64,000 nucleotides of DNA from Neobacillus drentensis NBRC 102427 (lineage in GTDB: Bacteria; Bacillota; Bacilli; Bacillales; Cytobacillaceae): the NCBI RefSeq assembly GCF_001591445.1, contig NZ_BCUX01000011.1:84780-148779 (forward strand), written 5' to 3'. Shown here in pieces: positions 53,333-62,972 of the stretch (position 1 is the stretch's first letter; each line of letters starts with the position of its first letter). A program made the translations under genes and the position numbers. The notes beneath the pieces are model-generated. The model was not told the DNA's origin. It did no database searches and worked only from the letters and a program-made list of their open reading frames with translations.

Positions 53333-54505
53333 ATGATTAATCTCCTAAATAAAAATGTACAAGGAATAGAAATGTCTGGCATTCGTAAAATAGCAAATAA
53401 AATAGATCGATCAACTGACGTTATTAACTTGACATGGGGCCAGCCTAATTTTCATACCCCTACATACGTCAAAAATGCAGGCATTATAGCCATTGAAGAA
53501 AATCAAAACGCCTATACTGAAACTGCGGGATTATTTGAATTGCGTAAAGCAGCATGTGATTATGTTCATGACCTTTATAATTTATCGTATCGGCCCGAAG
53601 ATGAAGTGATTGTCACCACAGGAGCTAGCGAGGCTCTTGATCTTGCTTTTCGTACCATTCTTGAAGAAGGATCTGAAGTCATTCTACCAGTACCTATCTA
53701 TCCCGGATATGAACCGTTAATTAGATTATGTAATGCTGTTCCAGTTTTGATTGATACAACCAAGAGCAATTTTAAGTTAACCGCAGCCCAACTCGAAGCA
53801 CATATTACTGAAAAAACCCGTTGTGTAGTTCTCCCCTATCCTAGTAATCCGCTAGGTTCCATTTTAACTAAAGATGAAGTAGTAGAGATTAGTAAAGTTC
53901 TAGAGGACAAAAAAATATTTATTGTTTCAGATGAGATATATAGTGAATTAGTTTATGATGAAAAACATTTTTCAATTGGAACTATTCCAAGTTTAAAAGA
54001 TAAAACGATTATCATAAATGGTCTTTCGAAGTCTCATTCGATGACAGGCTGGCGCATTGGGTTTGCGTTTGCTCCTTCGTATTTGATCGATGAATTTTAT
54101 AAAATTCATTCGTTTAATTCCATTTGTCCAAGTACAATCAGCCAATACGCTGCTGTTGCTGCCTTAACCCAAGGTCCTCATACTGAAGAAGTATTGGCCA
54201 TGAAAAACGAATACAAACTAAGAAAAGAATTAGCTTACAATAGAATTAAAGAAATGGATTTGGAAGTAGTTGAACCGAAAGGCGCCTTTTATATTTTCCC
54301 TTCCATTAAAAATACAGGGCTTACATCCTTGGATTTTTCCATGAATCTACTAGAGCAGGAAAAGGTAGCTGTCATACCTGGCAGTTCGTTTTCTGAGTTT
54401 GGAGAAGGGTACATTAGAATTTCGTTCGCCCAATCCAGCGACGATTTAATAAAAGGACTGGATGGTATTGAACGGTTCTTGCACACTATAAAAGCAGTAA
54501 ACTAA
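53333..54505 (+). CDS. PLP-dependent aminotransferase, class I/II
   Basis: 390 residues. The fold-type I motifs are present: TTGASEALDLAF, YPSNPLGSILTKDEV, SDEIYSELVYD, and the PLP lysine in GLSKSHSMTGWRIG. It resembles PatA/aspartate-family transaminases. With the GlcD-type oxidase and the LDH-like dehydrogenase nearby, it may turn an arginine-type amino acid into its 2-oxo acid. GGAAAGGA lies before the ATG. Confidence 0.92.
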   Translation: MINLLNKNVQGIEMSGIRKIANKIDRSTDVINLTWGQPNFHTPTYVKNAGIIAIEENQNAYTETAGLFELRKAACDYVHDLYNLSYRPEDEVIVTTGASEALDLAFRTILEEGSEVILPVPIYPGYEPLIRLCNAVPVLIDTTKSNFKLTAAQLEAHITEKTRCVVLPYPSNPLGSILTKDEVVEISKVLEDKKIFIVSDEIYSELVYDEKHFSIGTIPSLKDKTIIINGLSKSHSMTGWRIGFAFAPSYLIDEFYKIHSFNSICPSTISQYAAVAALTQGPHTEEVLAMKNEYKLRKELAYNRIKEMDLEVVEPKGAFYIFPSIKNTGLTSLDFSMNLLEQEKVAVIPGSSFSEFGEGYIRISFAQSSDDLIKGLDGIERFLHTIKAVN

Positions 54506-54619
54506 TATATCCCCCCTTCTTTGTTTCGTAATCAGAAAAATACCTTAAACTAATAATGACTGATTGAATGGATTTTAATACCAAAAATCCCCTATAAGTT
54601 TAAAGTGAGGCGATAAGAA

Positions 54620-55984
54620 ATGAATTTTACAGATAGATTAAAACAAACGATACCAGGAGATCGTATCAGTACGAATGAAACTGTGCTCCTAAATCACAGT
54701 AAAGATGAATCCTTTCATTCCGCAAATCTTCCTGATGTTGTGGTTTTTCCAAAGGATACACAAGAGATTGTCGAGATTATGAAAATGGCTAATGAAAACA
54801 AAATTCCAATTACCGCTTTTGGGGTTGGTTCGGGTCTTGAAGGTGCAGCTATTCCCATGAAGGGCGGTATCTCGCTAGACTTACAAGAAATGAACAAAAT
54901 ATTGGAGATAAATCCTGAAGATTTTTTAGTTCGGGTCCAACCTGGGGTGACAAGAAAGCAATTAAACAAGGAACTTGGTAAATACGGTTTATTTTTTTCC
55001 GTCGATCCTGGTGCAGATGCTACCATCGGTGGAATGGCTTCAACAAACGCAAGTGGTACCACTACCGTCAGATATGGAGCAATGAAAGATAATGTACGAG
55101 ATTTAGAAGTTGTTTTGGCAGACGGGCGGGTGATTCGCACTGGAGGAAAAGCGAAAAAGTCATCATCAGGATACAACCTGACAGAACTTTTTATCGGGTC
55201 TGAGGGGACATTAGGTATTTTTACAGAATTAACCCTTCAGGTATACGGAATTTCAGAAGTGATTATGGCCGCACGTGCAGTTTTTAAATCGGTAGATGAT
55301 GCGGTGCAGGCAGCCCACTCATTAATTACCCTTGGGGTTCCAATAGCCCGAATCGAATTGGTTGAAGGCGAAACTATTCAATATGTGAATCAGGTTTTTG
55401 AGACAAATTACACCGAAGGCGACTCTCTTTTTCTCGAATTTCATGGATCCAAAGGAAATGTCGAAACAGATGTCCAGCTGACTAGAGAAATATTCACTGA
55501 ATTTGGTTGCTTTCAATTTGAATTTGAAACTGATTCATTAGGGAGAACCCAGTTATGGGAAGCAAGGCATAATTCTTTATATGCACTGATTCATAATAAT
55601 CCTGGTAAACAGGTCATGAACACAGATGTTTGTGTTCCATTGTCTAAGCTGGCTAGTGCCATTGAATTCACGCGGAAATGTATGGAGGAATCAGGCTTGA
55701 AGGGCGACATTATCGGTCACATAGGTGACGGAAACTTCCATGCTGGTGTTTTAATTAACCCTAATAACCCTACTGATATGGAACGAGCAGATCGATTTAA
55801 TGAAGAAATTGTTAAATATGCTTTATCGTGTGGAGGTACTTGTACCGGAGAACATGGCGTTGGGTTAGGTAAAATTAAATATCAGCGCTTGCAACATGGA
55901 GAAGCTTTGGATGTAATGAACAGTATAAAACAAATGTTTGATCCGAATGGTATTTTAAATCCAAGTAAAATTTTCGAATCGTAA
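54620..55984 (+). CDS. FAD-linked 2-hydroxyacid oxidase/dehydrogenase (GlcD family)
   Basis: 454 residues. The FAD-binding PCMH domain shows ITAFGVGSGLEGAAIP and GADATIGGMASTNASGT; the C-terminal cap has IIGHIGDGNFHAG and GGTCTGEHGVGLGK, the GlcD/D-lactate dehydrogenase signature. It oxidises D-2-hydroxy acids such as glycolate or D-lactate, feeding electrons to quinone or an electron-transfer protein. No GlcE/GlcF partner is present. The substrate is open; context suggests a hydroxy acid from amino-acid breakdown. Confidence 0.9.
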   Translation: MNFTDRLKQTIPGDRISTNETVLLNHSKDESFHSANLPDVVVFPKDTQEIVEIMKMANENKIPITAFGVGSGLEGAAIPMKGGISLDLQEMNKILEINPEDFLVRVQPGVTRKQLNKELGKYGLFFSVDPGADATIGGMASTNASGTTTVRYGAMKDNVRDLEVVLADGRVIRTGGKAKKSSSGYNLTELFIGSEGTLGIFTELTLQVYGISEVIMAARAVFKSVDDAVQAAHSLITLGVPIARIELVEGETIQYVNQVFETNYTEGDSLFLEFHGSKGNVETDVQLTREIFTEFGCFQFEFETDSLGRTQLWEARHNSLYALIHNNPGKQVMNTDVCVPLSKLASAIEFTRKCMEESGLKGDIIGHIGDGNFHAGVLINPNNPTDMERADRFNEEIVKYALSCGGTCTGEHGVGLGKIKYQRLQHGEALDVMNSIKQMFDPNGILNPSKIFES

Positions 55985-56068
55985 TTTATTCTGATTTGAG
56001 CCTGGGGGACGGTTTTGGGATTGGCGCATGGGTTGCTGCCACATTATCTGCGGCATCTTATTATATAA

Positions 56069-56781
<713 letters not shown>

Positions 56782-56792
56782 GATTTAGGAAG

Positions 56793-56821
56793 AAACCGCC
56801 GTTGATTTGACGGCGGTTTTT
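56793..56821 (+). terminator. Terminator of the former katG gene
   Basis: AAACCGCCGT pairs with ACGGCGGTTT, loop TGATTTG, followed by TT. Confidence 0.85.
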
Positions 56822-56916
56822 GGCTTTGCTTTGGTGCCAGGCACCATCCAAAGATTGGAGATGATTCCAAAATATAAAAAAGTCCCTCAAACGAAGGACT
56901 CTTCCCACTAAAAGGC

Positions 56917-57243
56917 TTATGCTCTTTCTCGACGATCATTTTGGTCGTATGTTATCTTCCCTGCTGTATTTTCATCAGACAGAAAATAAAAAAGGTTTTT
57001 AATAATGCGGGTGTTAATACCTTGTTTATAAAGGTTGTCCGGGTCAAGGTCAAGTTCACCTGGCCAGCTAACTGTCTCCAATTCTAGGTCAACAAACACC
57101 TGTTTGAAAAATTCCGGGTCTTTCAGCTTTTCTAATATCCCTTTCATATGAGGCTTAATGTCAACAAACTTTTGTTCCCCGTTGTCAAAGGTAATTAATA
57201 GCCAGCCATCGGAAGTCGGAATTACTTTTTTGACTAAAACCAT
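56917..57243 (-). CDS. DUF2442-family protein
   Basis: 108 residues. VKKVIPTSDGWLLITFDNGE-type start and the following DIKPHMKGILEKLKDPEFF segment match DUF2442. Proteins of this family are usually encoded next to DUF4160 proteins, as here, and the pair is often listed as a possible toxin-antitoxin module. GGGGGTG precedes the ATG. Its partner gene is frameshifted, so this may be the surviving half. Confidence 0.82.
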   Translation of the reverse strand: MVLVKKVIPTSDGWLLITFDNGEQKFVDIKPHMKGILEKLKDPEFFKQVFVDLELETVSWPGELDLDPDNLYKQGINTRIIKNLFYFLSDENTAGKITYDQNDRRERA

Positions 57244-57255
57244 TTGAACACCCCC

Positions 57256-57518
57256 TTAGTAGAGTGGTGGAATTTTAGCGGGTTCTTTTCCTTCCCGGCA
57301 ATCGTTCCACCCTTTCATAATATCACTTCGCCACATCCCAAGCCACTCAAGAACATCCTTTTCTTTACCGCTTGGTAACGGGTTGTCCCCTTTTAGGTAC
57401 GCCCCATTCTCAATCTCTATTCTAGTCTGGTACTCTCCGACAACATGAAAATGTGGTGGGTGGTGATCGTTGTAGTATAGAACTATTATAATCCACCGAA
57501 CTTACTAATTCTAGGCAC
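57256..57518 (-). pseudogene. DUF4160 gene broken by a frameshift
   Basis: From the GTG at 57518 the minus strand encodes (M)PRISKFGG and then meets TAA. Shifting frame by one base at about 57490 gives IIVLYYNDHHPPHFHVVGEY and a continuous DUF4160 protein to the TAA at 57256 (last residues KIPPLY). The HHPPHFHV core is diagnostic. One missing base explains the break, unless it is a sequencing error. The gene lies 13 bases upstream of the DUF2442 gene. Confidence 0.75.
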
Positions 57519-57730
57519 AGCATACACCGCCCCCAACCCGTCACATAACCCTCCCTTCTCCAGATATTGATTTTCCCTCTTTTTGCTAGACCTTCATCCT
57601 TTCTAAATTGTTCAAGGTATATATAGGGAGGATTCATAATATACGCTACTCGTGCGAATCCCTCTTTAGCAGCGTTCCTTGAACTGATTCTCCATCGACA
57701 TAAACATATGCCAGCAGTCGTCCGTAGGAG

Positions 57731-57786
57731 AAAAGGGTCAGACTCTCATTGCGCTAAGCGTTAGCACGTTGGGGGTCTGACCCTTT
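57731..57786. repeat. REP-like AAAAGGGTCAGAC hairpin
   Basis: AAAAGGGTCAGAC pairs with GTCTGACCCTTTT; an inner GCTAA-GCG-TTAGC stem makes it a two-tier structure. It is related to the GGTCTGACCC sequence at 15418. Confidence 0.7.
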
Positions 57787-57859
57787 TCTTGCAGGAAGCG
57801 ACGTCTGCTAGGTAAAATCTTTAACGTTATACTAAAACTTCGGTTTGATAACGACCGAT

Positions 57860-58053
57860 ACGGAACGAAAAGCACATAGGAGGTCATTCGGTTGGCTTGG
57901 TGAAGTGACTGGCTTTACGCCATAAGTCCTTAGATGTTCTAAAAGAATCTATGCCAGAGTTTCAGTGGAAACTTTCTGCTTAGAAAGATAATGCACTGTT
58001 AAGAAGCATAGTAGTATCTTAGAACCCCATCGGCTTTAGCCATGGGAGTATCA
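57860..58053 (+). ncRNA. Candidate omegaRNA / right end of a lost IS605-type element
   Basis: The segment ends with GAACCCCAT-CGGC-TTTA-GCCATGGGAGTATCA, the hairpin and tail typical of the right end of IS1341/IS605 elements, where the TnpB guide RNA scaffold lies. The preceding ~160 bases have no open frame. No tnpB or tnpA remains upstream. The guide would begin after 58053. The call rests on motif memory only. Confidence 0.45.
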
Positions 58054-58230
58054 GGAACTATGCTGTATTTCTATTTTATTAGAAATACTAGAATAGCTGC
58101 ACATCTATTTCAATTGAGAATATATTGGAGGCTATTCAATGTACGTACGCCTTCTAACCAAATAGTGTAAATTGATTGAACCTTCTAGCATAGGTGACGC
58201 CAGTTCTATTAATAGGAGTCCGGATTATAT

Positions 58231-58506
58231 TCATAGTTTTTCTAAAAGGACCAATCCCTCTGAGTTCTCTTTAACGAATAATATAAGATTCCTTTCTCCA
58301 CAAATAGTTCCAATGATTGTATCTCTGTATACCCTCTTAAACTCATTGCCTATTCTTCGCGCGCGCCCTTTCTCCATTTTTATTTCAATCATTTTCACTC
58401 CACACGTAGGATATAACCAGTCTTCAATGAGTGAACAATCCTTTCTTTCTATCTGATCAAGGAGTTGGCTTTTTTCTTTTTGTATGTTAGCTTCATAGGA
58501 TTCCAA
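58231..58506 (-). CDS. Hypothetical 91-residue protein
   Basis: It starts with TTG at 58506, eight bases after AGAGGTG, which supports expression. The product is charged, with a Cys (DWLYPTCGVKMIEIKME) and a C-terminal strand-rich half (GERNLILFVKENSEG). There is no membrane segment. I do not recognise a family. It could be a leftover of the region's rearrangements. Confidence 0.5.
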   Translation of the reverse strand: MESYEANIQKEKSQLLDQIERKDCSLIEDWLYPTCGVKMIEIKMEKGRARRIGNEFKRVYRDTIIGTICGERNLILFVKENSEGLVLLEKL

Positions 58507-58740
58507 TAAATTACACCTCTATTCAATCAAATTTGCACACCAGCCCTTTTCCCTCAACTGTGGTACGAACTCTGTCCAAGCCCTAGAAAGGTTCACTCTA
58601 TGTTCAGTGCCGTTTTTTTATATTTCGTTCAGTACCCTTCGACATATAAGCTGCGTCATCAGTCAAGGACGCAGCATTCAATTTTGTCTACCGGCATGGT
58701 TATTTTGTGTTCATAAAGTTCAGTTGATATTAACGCTTGT

Positions 58741-60075
58741 CTATAGCTCTACTTTTGTTTTTATACCCATGGCTTGTTCATACTCTTGCTTTACATCCTC
58801 GGGTTGCCCTGCACTAAACGCGTAATAATCTCTTTTGGAGAAACCTGTTCCAATAGTTAGCCTTAATTCATGCAGTTTTTTTCGACGCCAATCCTCAAAA
58901 GGCAATCCTTTTTCCAACACAGAACGTCTATCTTCTGGCCATGGGACTAGTTTGGCTTTTTCTGGATATCTAATAACTCCTGATGGATCAAGCCCTTTCT
59001 CAACTGCTTCTAAGTCCGCCTTTAAGCCCTTTCTTAGTGCGACGATTCCTACGTCTGAAGCCCCGAGATGTTCATTGTTTCTGTCTGTAATAGTTCCTTG
59101 CCCTACCCATCCAACAATGTCCTGATTGAGCACGTGAGTCGTAATCCATTTTCCTGTTTCCGAATCTTTTATCGGAGCATACCAATGCGGTATACGGTCT
59201 TGAATATAAGGTTGTTGCTCTAAAGGAACCGCTTCCCATGAAAATGCAACGCTGAGAGTGTTATTATCATCTATAGGAACACGGTACTCAAGATGAGTAC
59301 CTATCGGACAAAAGATGTTTGGCATTAGGTGCAACCGAGAATAATCATTTGAAATGAGACGCTGCCGACGATCATCTGGATTTTCTTCATACTTTTCTTG
59401 CAAGGTACGTCTATACGTAAGCCCATATTCAAACACATCGATATCAATACTCAAATGCGTAGCAGCTGGATTGTGTTTCTTACCGCTTTGTCGCTCCGTC
59501 CAATTCTCATGTATCCATTCGAAGTGAACGGGATCAAGATTATTCTCTACACCCTGTAACCAATTACATGGGATTTCAGATATAACAATTTGAGCAAAAC
59601 CATTTTTATAATCAAAAATTTCCCATCGAGGAAGTTCAGGTGCTGGCAAGGGTCCCAAGTAGGCAAAAAGCATTCCTGCCATTTCCTGTACAGGATAAGA
59701 TGTCATTTCAACGGAATCACGGAACTTTTGGTTTTTCTCTGCTCCTTTTATCGTGTCTTCATAGGGCTGGGAAATACAAGTTCCTTTCTCATCGAAGGTC
59801 CATCCATGATAACTACACCGTAAGCCACACTCTTCAACCCAACCATATGACATGTCAGCACGTCTATGGGGGCATTGCCGATCTATCAATCCATACGTTC
59901 CAGATAGATCTTTATACAACACGAGGTTTTCCCCCATAAGACGAACTGGTTTTGTAGCTTTATCTTCGAATTCTGTAACTGCTGCAATAGGATGCCAATA
60001 ACGCCGTAATAATTCTCCCATAGGTGTTCCTTTACCAACTCTAGTTAATTTTTGATTCTGTTCCACACTAATCAT
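58741..60075 (-). CDS. Rieske-type aromatic ring-hydroxylating oxygenase, alpha subunit
   Basis: 444 residues. The Rieske 2Fe-2S site is CPHRRADMSYGWVEE with CSYHGWTFDEKG downstream. The mononuclear iron site is NNLDPVHFEWIHEN. It is close to the phenoxybenzoate/vanillate demethylase group of oxygenases, which act on aromatic acids. No ferredoxin or reductase gene is adjacent, so electrons must come from elsewhere. The gene stands alone, among REP-like hairpins. Substrate unknown; the gentisate cluster 50 kb away is a possible downstream route. Confidence 0.9.
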   Translation of the reverse strand: MISVEQNQKLTRVGKGTPMGELLRRYWHPIAAVTEFEDKATKPVRLMGENLVLYKDLSGTYGLIDRQCPHRRADMSYGWVEECGLRCSYHGWTFDEKGTCISQPYEDTIKGAEKNQKFRDSVEMTSYPVQEMAGMLFAYLGPLPAPELPRWEIFDYKNGFAQIVISEIPCNWLQGVENNLDPVHFEWIHENWTERQSGKKHNPAATHLSIDIDVFEYGLTYRRTLQEKYEENPDDRRQRLISNDYSRLHLMPNIFCPIGTHLEYRVPIDDNNTLSVAFSWEAVPLEQQPYIQDRIPHWYAPIKDSETGKWITTHVLNQDIVGWVGQGTITDRNNEHLGASDVGIVALRKGLKADLEAVEKGLDPSGVIRYPEKAKLVPWPEDRRSVLEKGLPFEDWRRKKLHELRLTIGTGFSKRDYYAFSAGQPEDVKQEYEQAMGIKTKVEL

Positions 60076-60298
60076 TTAAAACCCTCCCGTTCATAAAATC
60101 AGTTCTTTAAGTGCAGAAATCATTTGTGTTGTTCATATATTTCTTTTTTTAAAGATTTTATTGTTATTCAATTTAAGTTTTCTATAATTATATTAACAGA
60201 ATTCTTTTTATATTATAAATATTAGTTTTGTTTCTTATTTATATCTTTTTTGTATAAATAGACAAGGGACAGGTTTGAACTGAACCTATGTTTCCCTT

Positions 60299-60440
60299 TC
60301 AATCTGCTGGATAAATGATGCCTGTTTGTTTTCTTGCTTCTTGCATGAGTTTGGCTACGAGTTGCGAGCGGTGATGGGAATTTATTGGTGATTCTTGGGC
60401 TCCATGTTTGATTAAGTCAATGAATTCTTTGGGTTTTTGG
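60299..60440 (-). pseudogene. C-terminal scrap of an unknown protein
   Basis: The minus strand reads KPKEFIDLIKHGAQESPINS, HHRSQLVAKLMQEARKQTG and IIYPAD, then TGA. It looks protein-like but has no start; a TAG lies just upstream in frame. A related phrase in another frame (QPEEFQSLI) precedes it. I do not recognise the family. Confidence 0.3.
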
Positions 60441-60603
60441 TTCTATTAGCGACTGAAATTCCTCTGGTTGAGTATTAAAAATGATGTCAGAAAAAAATGA
60501 ATAAGGTAAATTTAGGTGGGGGTGTCGAAGCACGAGGATTTGTAATTTAAATTAGAAAAACCTTACATTTCATTGCACCTGACTAGGTCAATAACGCGGA
60601 AAA

Positions 60604-60656
60604 TGGGGTCAATCCCCCGGTGCGTTAGGGCTTTAGATTACCGGGGGACTGACCCA
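60604..60656. repeat. REP-like TGGGGTCAATCCCCCGG hairpin
   Basis: TGGGGTCAATCCCCCGG pairs with CCGGGGGACTGACCCA around a 20-base loop. Confidence 0.65.
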
Positions 60657-60890
60657 AAATTTTATATTGGGACTTTTACACATATCTATATCAAATTACC
60701 TCTGAGATGTTAGTATTCAGTTTTAAAATTCCTGCGTGTTTTGTAGTCGAAAGGGTGAAATTTTTCCAACTGTTTGGTTGCTCTCATTTATTTCCTTATA
60801 TATATTCCCACCAGCGGTATCATTTTTACCCGAACGTATGTAGGAAAAAAGATTGTTGCACTACCATACCTGTGGAAATCCTTAATTTTA

Positions 60891-61628
60891 TTAAAGTAAT
60901 TTCTCTAAATAATACGGCATTTGGCGTCGCCACCAAATCCAATCATGGAAAACATCTTCGCCCCACTCATCAAACAATGCGGGAATTTGTTTTTCTTCAA
61001 AGGCTTCTTTTAATGAATTGTATGAAGGCAGTCCATCCTGTTCCCAATCACCCAGCCCGGTACAAATAATGATATCTGCTGAACGATATCGATCAATAAA
61101 CCAGCCGTCATTTTGATTCCATATGTAATCACTCGGAGAATTTTCGTATACAAGCGGATCATTTCCGTAATCCCCAAAAAAGAAACGCGCATCATAAATA
61201 CCGCTAAGTGCAACGGTTGTTTGGAAGACATCCGGATGTCTCAAGAAAAAGTTCAACGCATGATATGCCCCCATGCTGCACCCTGTTGTCATCATTGGAT
61301 CAAACCAACCTGTTTTATGTTTAATAAATGGAATAGCTTCTGAAATCACATAACGGTCATATGCCTCATGCGCTAATGCACGGTCATGCGCCGGTTTTGA
61401 GTCGTGCAGCCAACTTTCGCTATCTATACTAGCCAATGTAAAAAATTGAACTTTTCCGGATTCAATAAAGTCATGACACACATCAATCATTCCAAAATCA
61501 TAGTATTCAGTATGCGTCCCGCCAGATGAAGGAAAAACTACGATTGGCATACCACTGTGTCCATATCTGTTTAACAGCATTTCACGTCCTAATTCGCCAC
61601 TCCAATGGTTTAACTGTTCTATATGCAT
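60891..61628 (-). CDS. Alpha/beta-hydrolase, esterase family
   Basis: 245 residues. The nucleophile elbow is GCSMGAYHA (GxSxG, Ser near 117); the acid and His are probably in the ICTGLGDWE and EDVFHDWIWW segments. It resembles the Esterase (EstA/IroE-like) family. It is the last gene of a three-gene operon; its start overlaps the end of the ATP-grasp gene by 10 bases, so the two are translated together. No signal peptide, so the substrate is cytoplasmic. Confidence 0.87.
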   Translation of the reverse strand: MHIEQLNHWSGELGREMLLNRYGHSGMPIVVFPSSGGTHTEYYDFGMIDVCHDFIESGKVQFFTLASIDSESWLHDSKPAHDRALAHEAYDRYVISEAIPFIKHKTGWFDPMMTTGCSMGAYHALNFFLRHPDVFQTTVALSGIYDARFFFGDYGNDPLVYENSPSDYIWNQNDGWFIDRYRSADIIICTGLGDWEQDGLPSYNSLKEAFEEKQIPALFDEWGEDVFHDWIWWRRQMPYYLEKLL

Positions 61629-62815
61629 ACAAAAACCTCCTTTCCCGAATATTTTCGTTCATGTACAAAACGAATAATGTCATCCACTTCTTCCTGCGAA
61701 TCTGCATTAATCGCATAAAATTGATTTCCTTGGAGTTCTGCAAACGCATCTGGAATGCGTCGTTCAAACTTCACGCGGTCGCCAAATCGTTCATAAATAG
61801 CATTCGTACCATGTTTATACTCATACGCATCACGCTGTGTAATACCGACACAAAACTGGTTTTCGGCATCGGGCTCCTTAAATTCTCCTCCTGTTACAAG
61901 AGAAGCATACTGTGCAAATAAATCTATGGAGTACGCGAAATTGTACATATCAATCGTGTAGCCGCCAGCCAAACGATTATTGTATTCAAGTGCAACATAA
62001 TCCCCATTTTCTAATTTAAAAAACTCAATATGGAAAAAGCGTTCTTTCATGCCAAAAGCTTTCACAATCGCCTTTCCATAAGCTTCGAGCTTTGGATCAA
62101 TTTCTTTTTGAATCACATAAGCTAAATCCAACTGACCATTAACGAGTTCTAGAGTTGGCACATTATATGTAAAGCTTGTTTGGAAAACAATGTTCCCTTT
62201 CTGATCCACTAAACCATCAAAAGTACAAAGCACGCCTCCTTCGACATATGGTTCTAAGAAGTACACTTGTGCTTCTCTCCATTCTTCTTCAAAATGGTGT
62301 ACATCCTCTTCTGAACTTAATTTAAAGGTGGCAGCTGATCCAACTCCATTATCCGGTTTAGCGATAACTGGCAGGCCTAATTCATCAATGGCCTTAGATA
62401 AGTCCTTTTTAGTTTTAACGATTCTTCCTTCTACAACAGGCACATCTGCTTCTTTAAACAGCTTCTTCATTTCAGATTTATACTTAACTTTTTTCAAGTC
62501 ATTTGGTTTATTGCCGTACACGTTAAATTGATCACGCAACTGTGCATCCAGTTCTAACCAGTATTCATTATTGGATTCAATGCGGTCAATTGGACCATGT
62601 TTATAAAATAAAAATGCAACAGCACGTTTTACTTCATCTACATCTTCTAAATCATTCACACGATAATATTCTGTTAAAGAGTTTTGTAATTCGGAACCTA
62701 ATTGGTCATATGGCTCTTCGCCTATTCCTAAAACATTGACACCTGCGTCTTTTAAACGATGAGCAAATGCCTGAAAATTCCCTGGATAAAATGGTGATAT
62801 CAAAATATAATTCAT
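61619..62815 (-). CDS. ATP-grasp ligase of unknown specificity
   Basis: 398 residues from the ATG at 62815, after GGAAGGAG; the frame to 62872 is an extension. The N-terminal Rossmann-like domain (MNYILISPFYPGNFQAFAHR) is followed by the ATP-grasp core: LPVIAKPDNGVGSAATF, FLEPYVEGG and the metal-binding HIEFFKLENGDYVALEYNNRLAGG. Members join a carboxylate to an amine or thiol using ATP. It lies between two esterase-like genes. The product is unknown; a peptide or modified amino acid is plausible. Confidence 0.88.
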   Translation of the reverse strand: MNYILISPFYPGNFQAFAHRLKDAGVNVLGIGEEPYDQLGSELQNSLTEYYRVNDLEDVDEVKRAVAFLFYKHGPIDRIESNNEYWLELDAQLRDQFNVYGNKPNDLKKVKYKSEMKKLFKEADVPVVEGRIVKTKKDLSKAIDELGLPVIAKPDNGVGSAATFKLSSEEDVHHFEEEWREAQVYFLEPYVEGGVLCTFDGLVDQKGNIVFQTSFTYNVPTLELVNGQLDLAYVIQKEIDPKLEAYGKAIVKAFGMKERFFHIEFFKLENGDYVALEYNNRLAGGYTIDMYNFAYSIDLFAQYASLVTGGEFKEPDAENQFCVGITQRDAYEYKHGTNAIYERFGDRVKFERRIPDAFAELQGNQFYAINADSQEEVDDIIRFVHERKYSGKEVFVCI

Positions 62816-62972
62816 AAAAAAAGCTCCTTCCTCTGAGTCAAAAAATTCATTATTTTCACGAATAAGGTGCAATTATTTCAATTATAATCAAAATAAACTT
62901 TCAAAAATATTCAAAAAAATTGATAGATTCCTATTATGTTCAAGTTCAATCAAATATAATTATTCAGTTCAT

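Larger units (their letters stand above)
60076..60890. other. 815-base gap with remnants
   Basis: It holds an AT-rich stretch, a protein scrap (60299-60440), a REP-like hairpin (60604-60656) and no intact gene. The plus-strand frame 60707-61069 overlaps the esterase gene and has no ribosome site. Confidence 0.6.

Noticed and set aside
57422..57637. 71-codon minus-strand frame
   Set aside because: It overlaps the DUF4160 remnant in another frame; the HHPPHFHV core shows which frame was coding.
60707..61069. 120-codon plus-strand frame
   Set aside because: It overlaps the 3' end of the well-supported esterase gene and lacks a ribosome site.
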